DNA of 5,466 nt. It comes from Bacteroidales bacterium (GTDB lineage: Bacteria; Bacteroidota; Bacteroidia; Bacteroidales; UBA3824). The DNA lies in assembly GCA_017530465.1 (NCBI GenBank), contig JAFXMJ010000558.1, positions 1 to 5,466 on the forward strand, read 5' to 3'. Shown in pieces: positions 5,394 through 5,466 of the stretch (positions are counted from its first letter, which is position 1; each line of letters begins with the position of its first letter). The translations under genes and the position numbers were made by a program. The notes beneath the pieces were generated by a model, which saw nothing but the letters and a program-made list of their open reading frames with translations, made no database searches and was not told the origin of the DNA.

Positions 5394-5466
5394 TTTTTAG
5401 CAACTTTTTTTCAAAAATTTTTTCGATAGGTAATTGATTGAGATTTAACGATTTGTAAATATTGTA

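Overview
The window looks like a chromosome segment from a member of the Bacteroidota, most likely order Bacteroidales. Three things point that way. Promoters fit the Bacteroides type (TTTG, 19-20 bases, TAnnTTTG). Start codons lie in A/T-rich leaders without Shine-Dalgarno sequences. The sugar genes also resemble Bacteroides homologues. All genes read on the minus strand, so the window is described from its right end to its left.

Positions 5466 to 1171 hold a pentose/hexose uptake module. It comprises a lipoprotein aldose 1-epimerase (galM), a vSGLT-like sodium/sugar symporter, and a Nudix-related transcription regulator of the AraR type whose Nudix box has lost catalytic residues. The likely logic is that the epimerase equilibrates sugar anomers in the periplasm, the symporter imports the sugar with Na+, and the regulator senses the sugar or a product and controls the cluster. 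A candidate promoter and a 16-bp dyad precede galM, and a strong stem-loop ends the module after the regulator. Each of the two gaps between these genes holds one copy of a large palindrome (two 34-base arms made of 7-base units around a GC-rich core).

Positions 1170 to 146 hold the most interesting part, a self-contained defence-like cassette. A well-matched Bacteroides promoter drives an inferred ~54-nt structured RNA ending in a GC-rich stem and eight U. Two bases after that U tract begins an AbiF/Abi_2 family protein carrying a HEPN ribonuclease motif (R-x4-H). This is the layout expected of an AbiF toxin with a non-coding RNA partner, a group proposed to be related to the ancestors of Cas13.

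Positions 136 to 1 hold another well-matched promoter and the first 26 codons of a gene that runs off the window and was not recognised. No tRNA, rRNA, CRISPR array, transposase or IS was seen.
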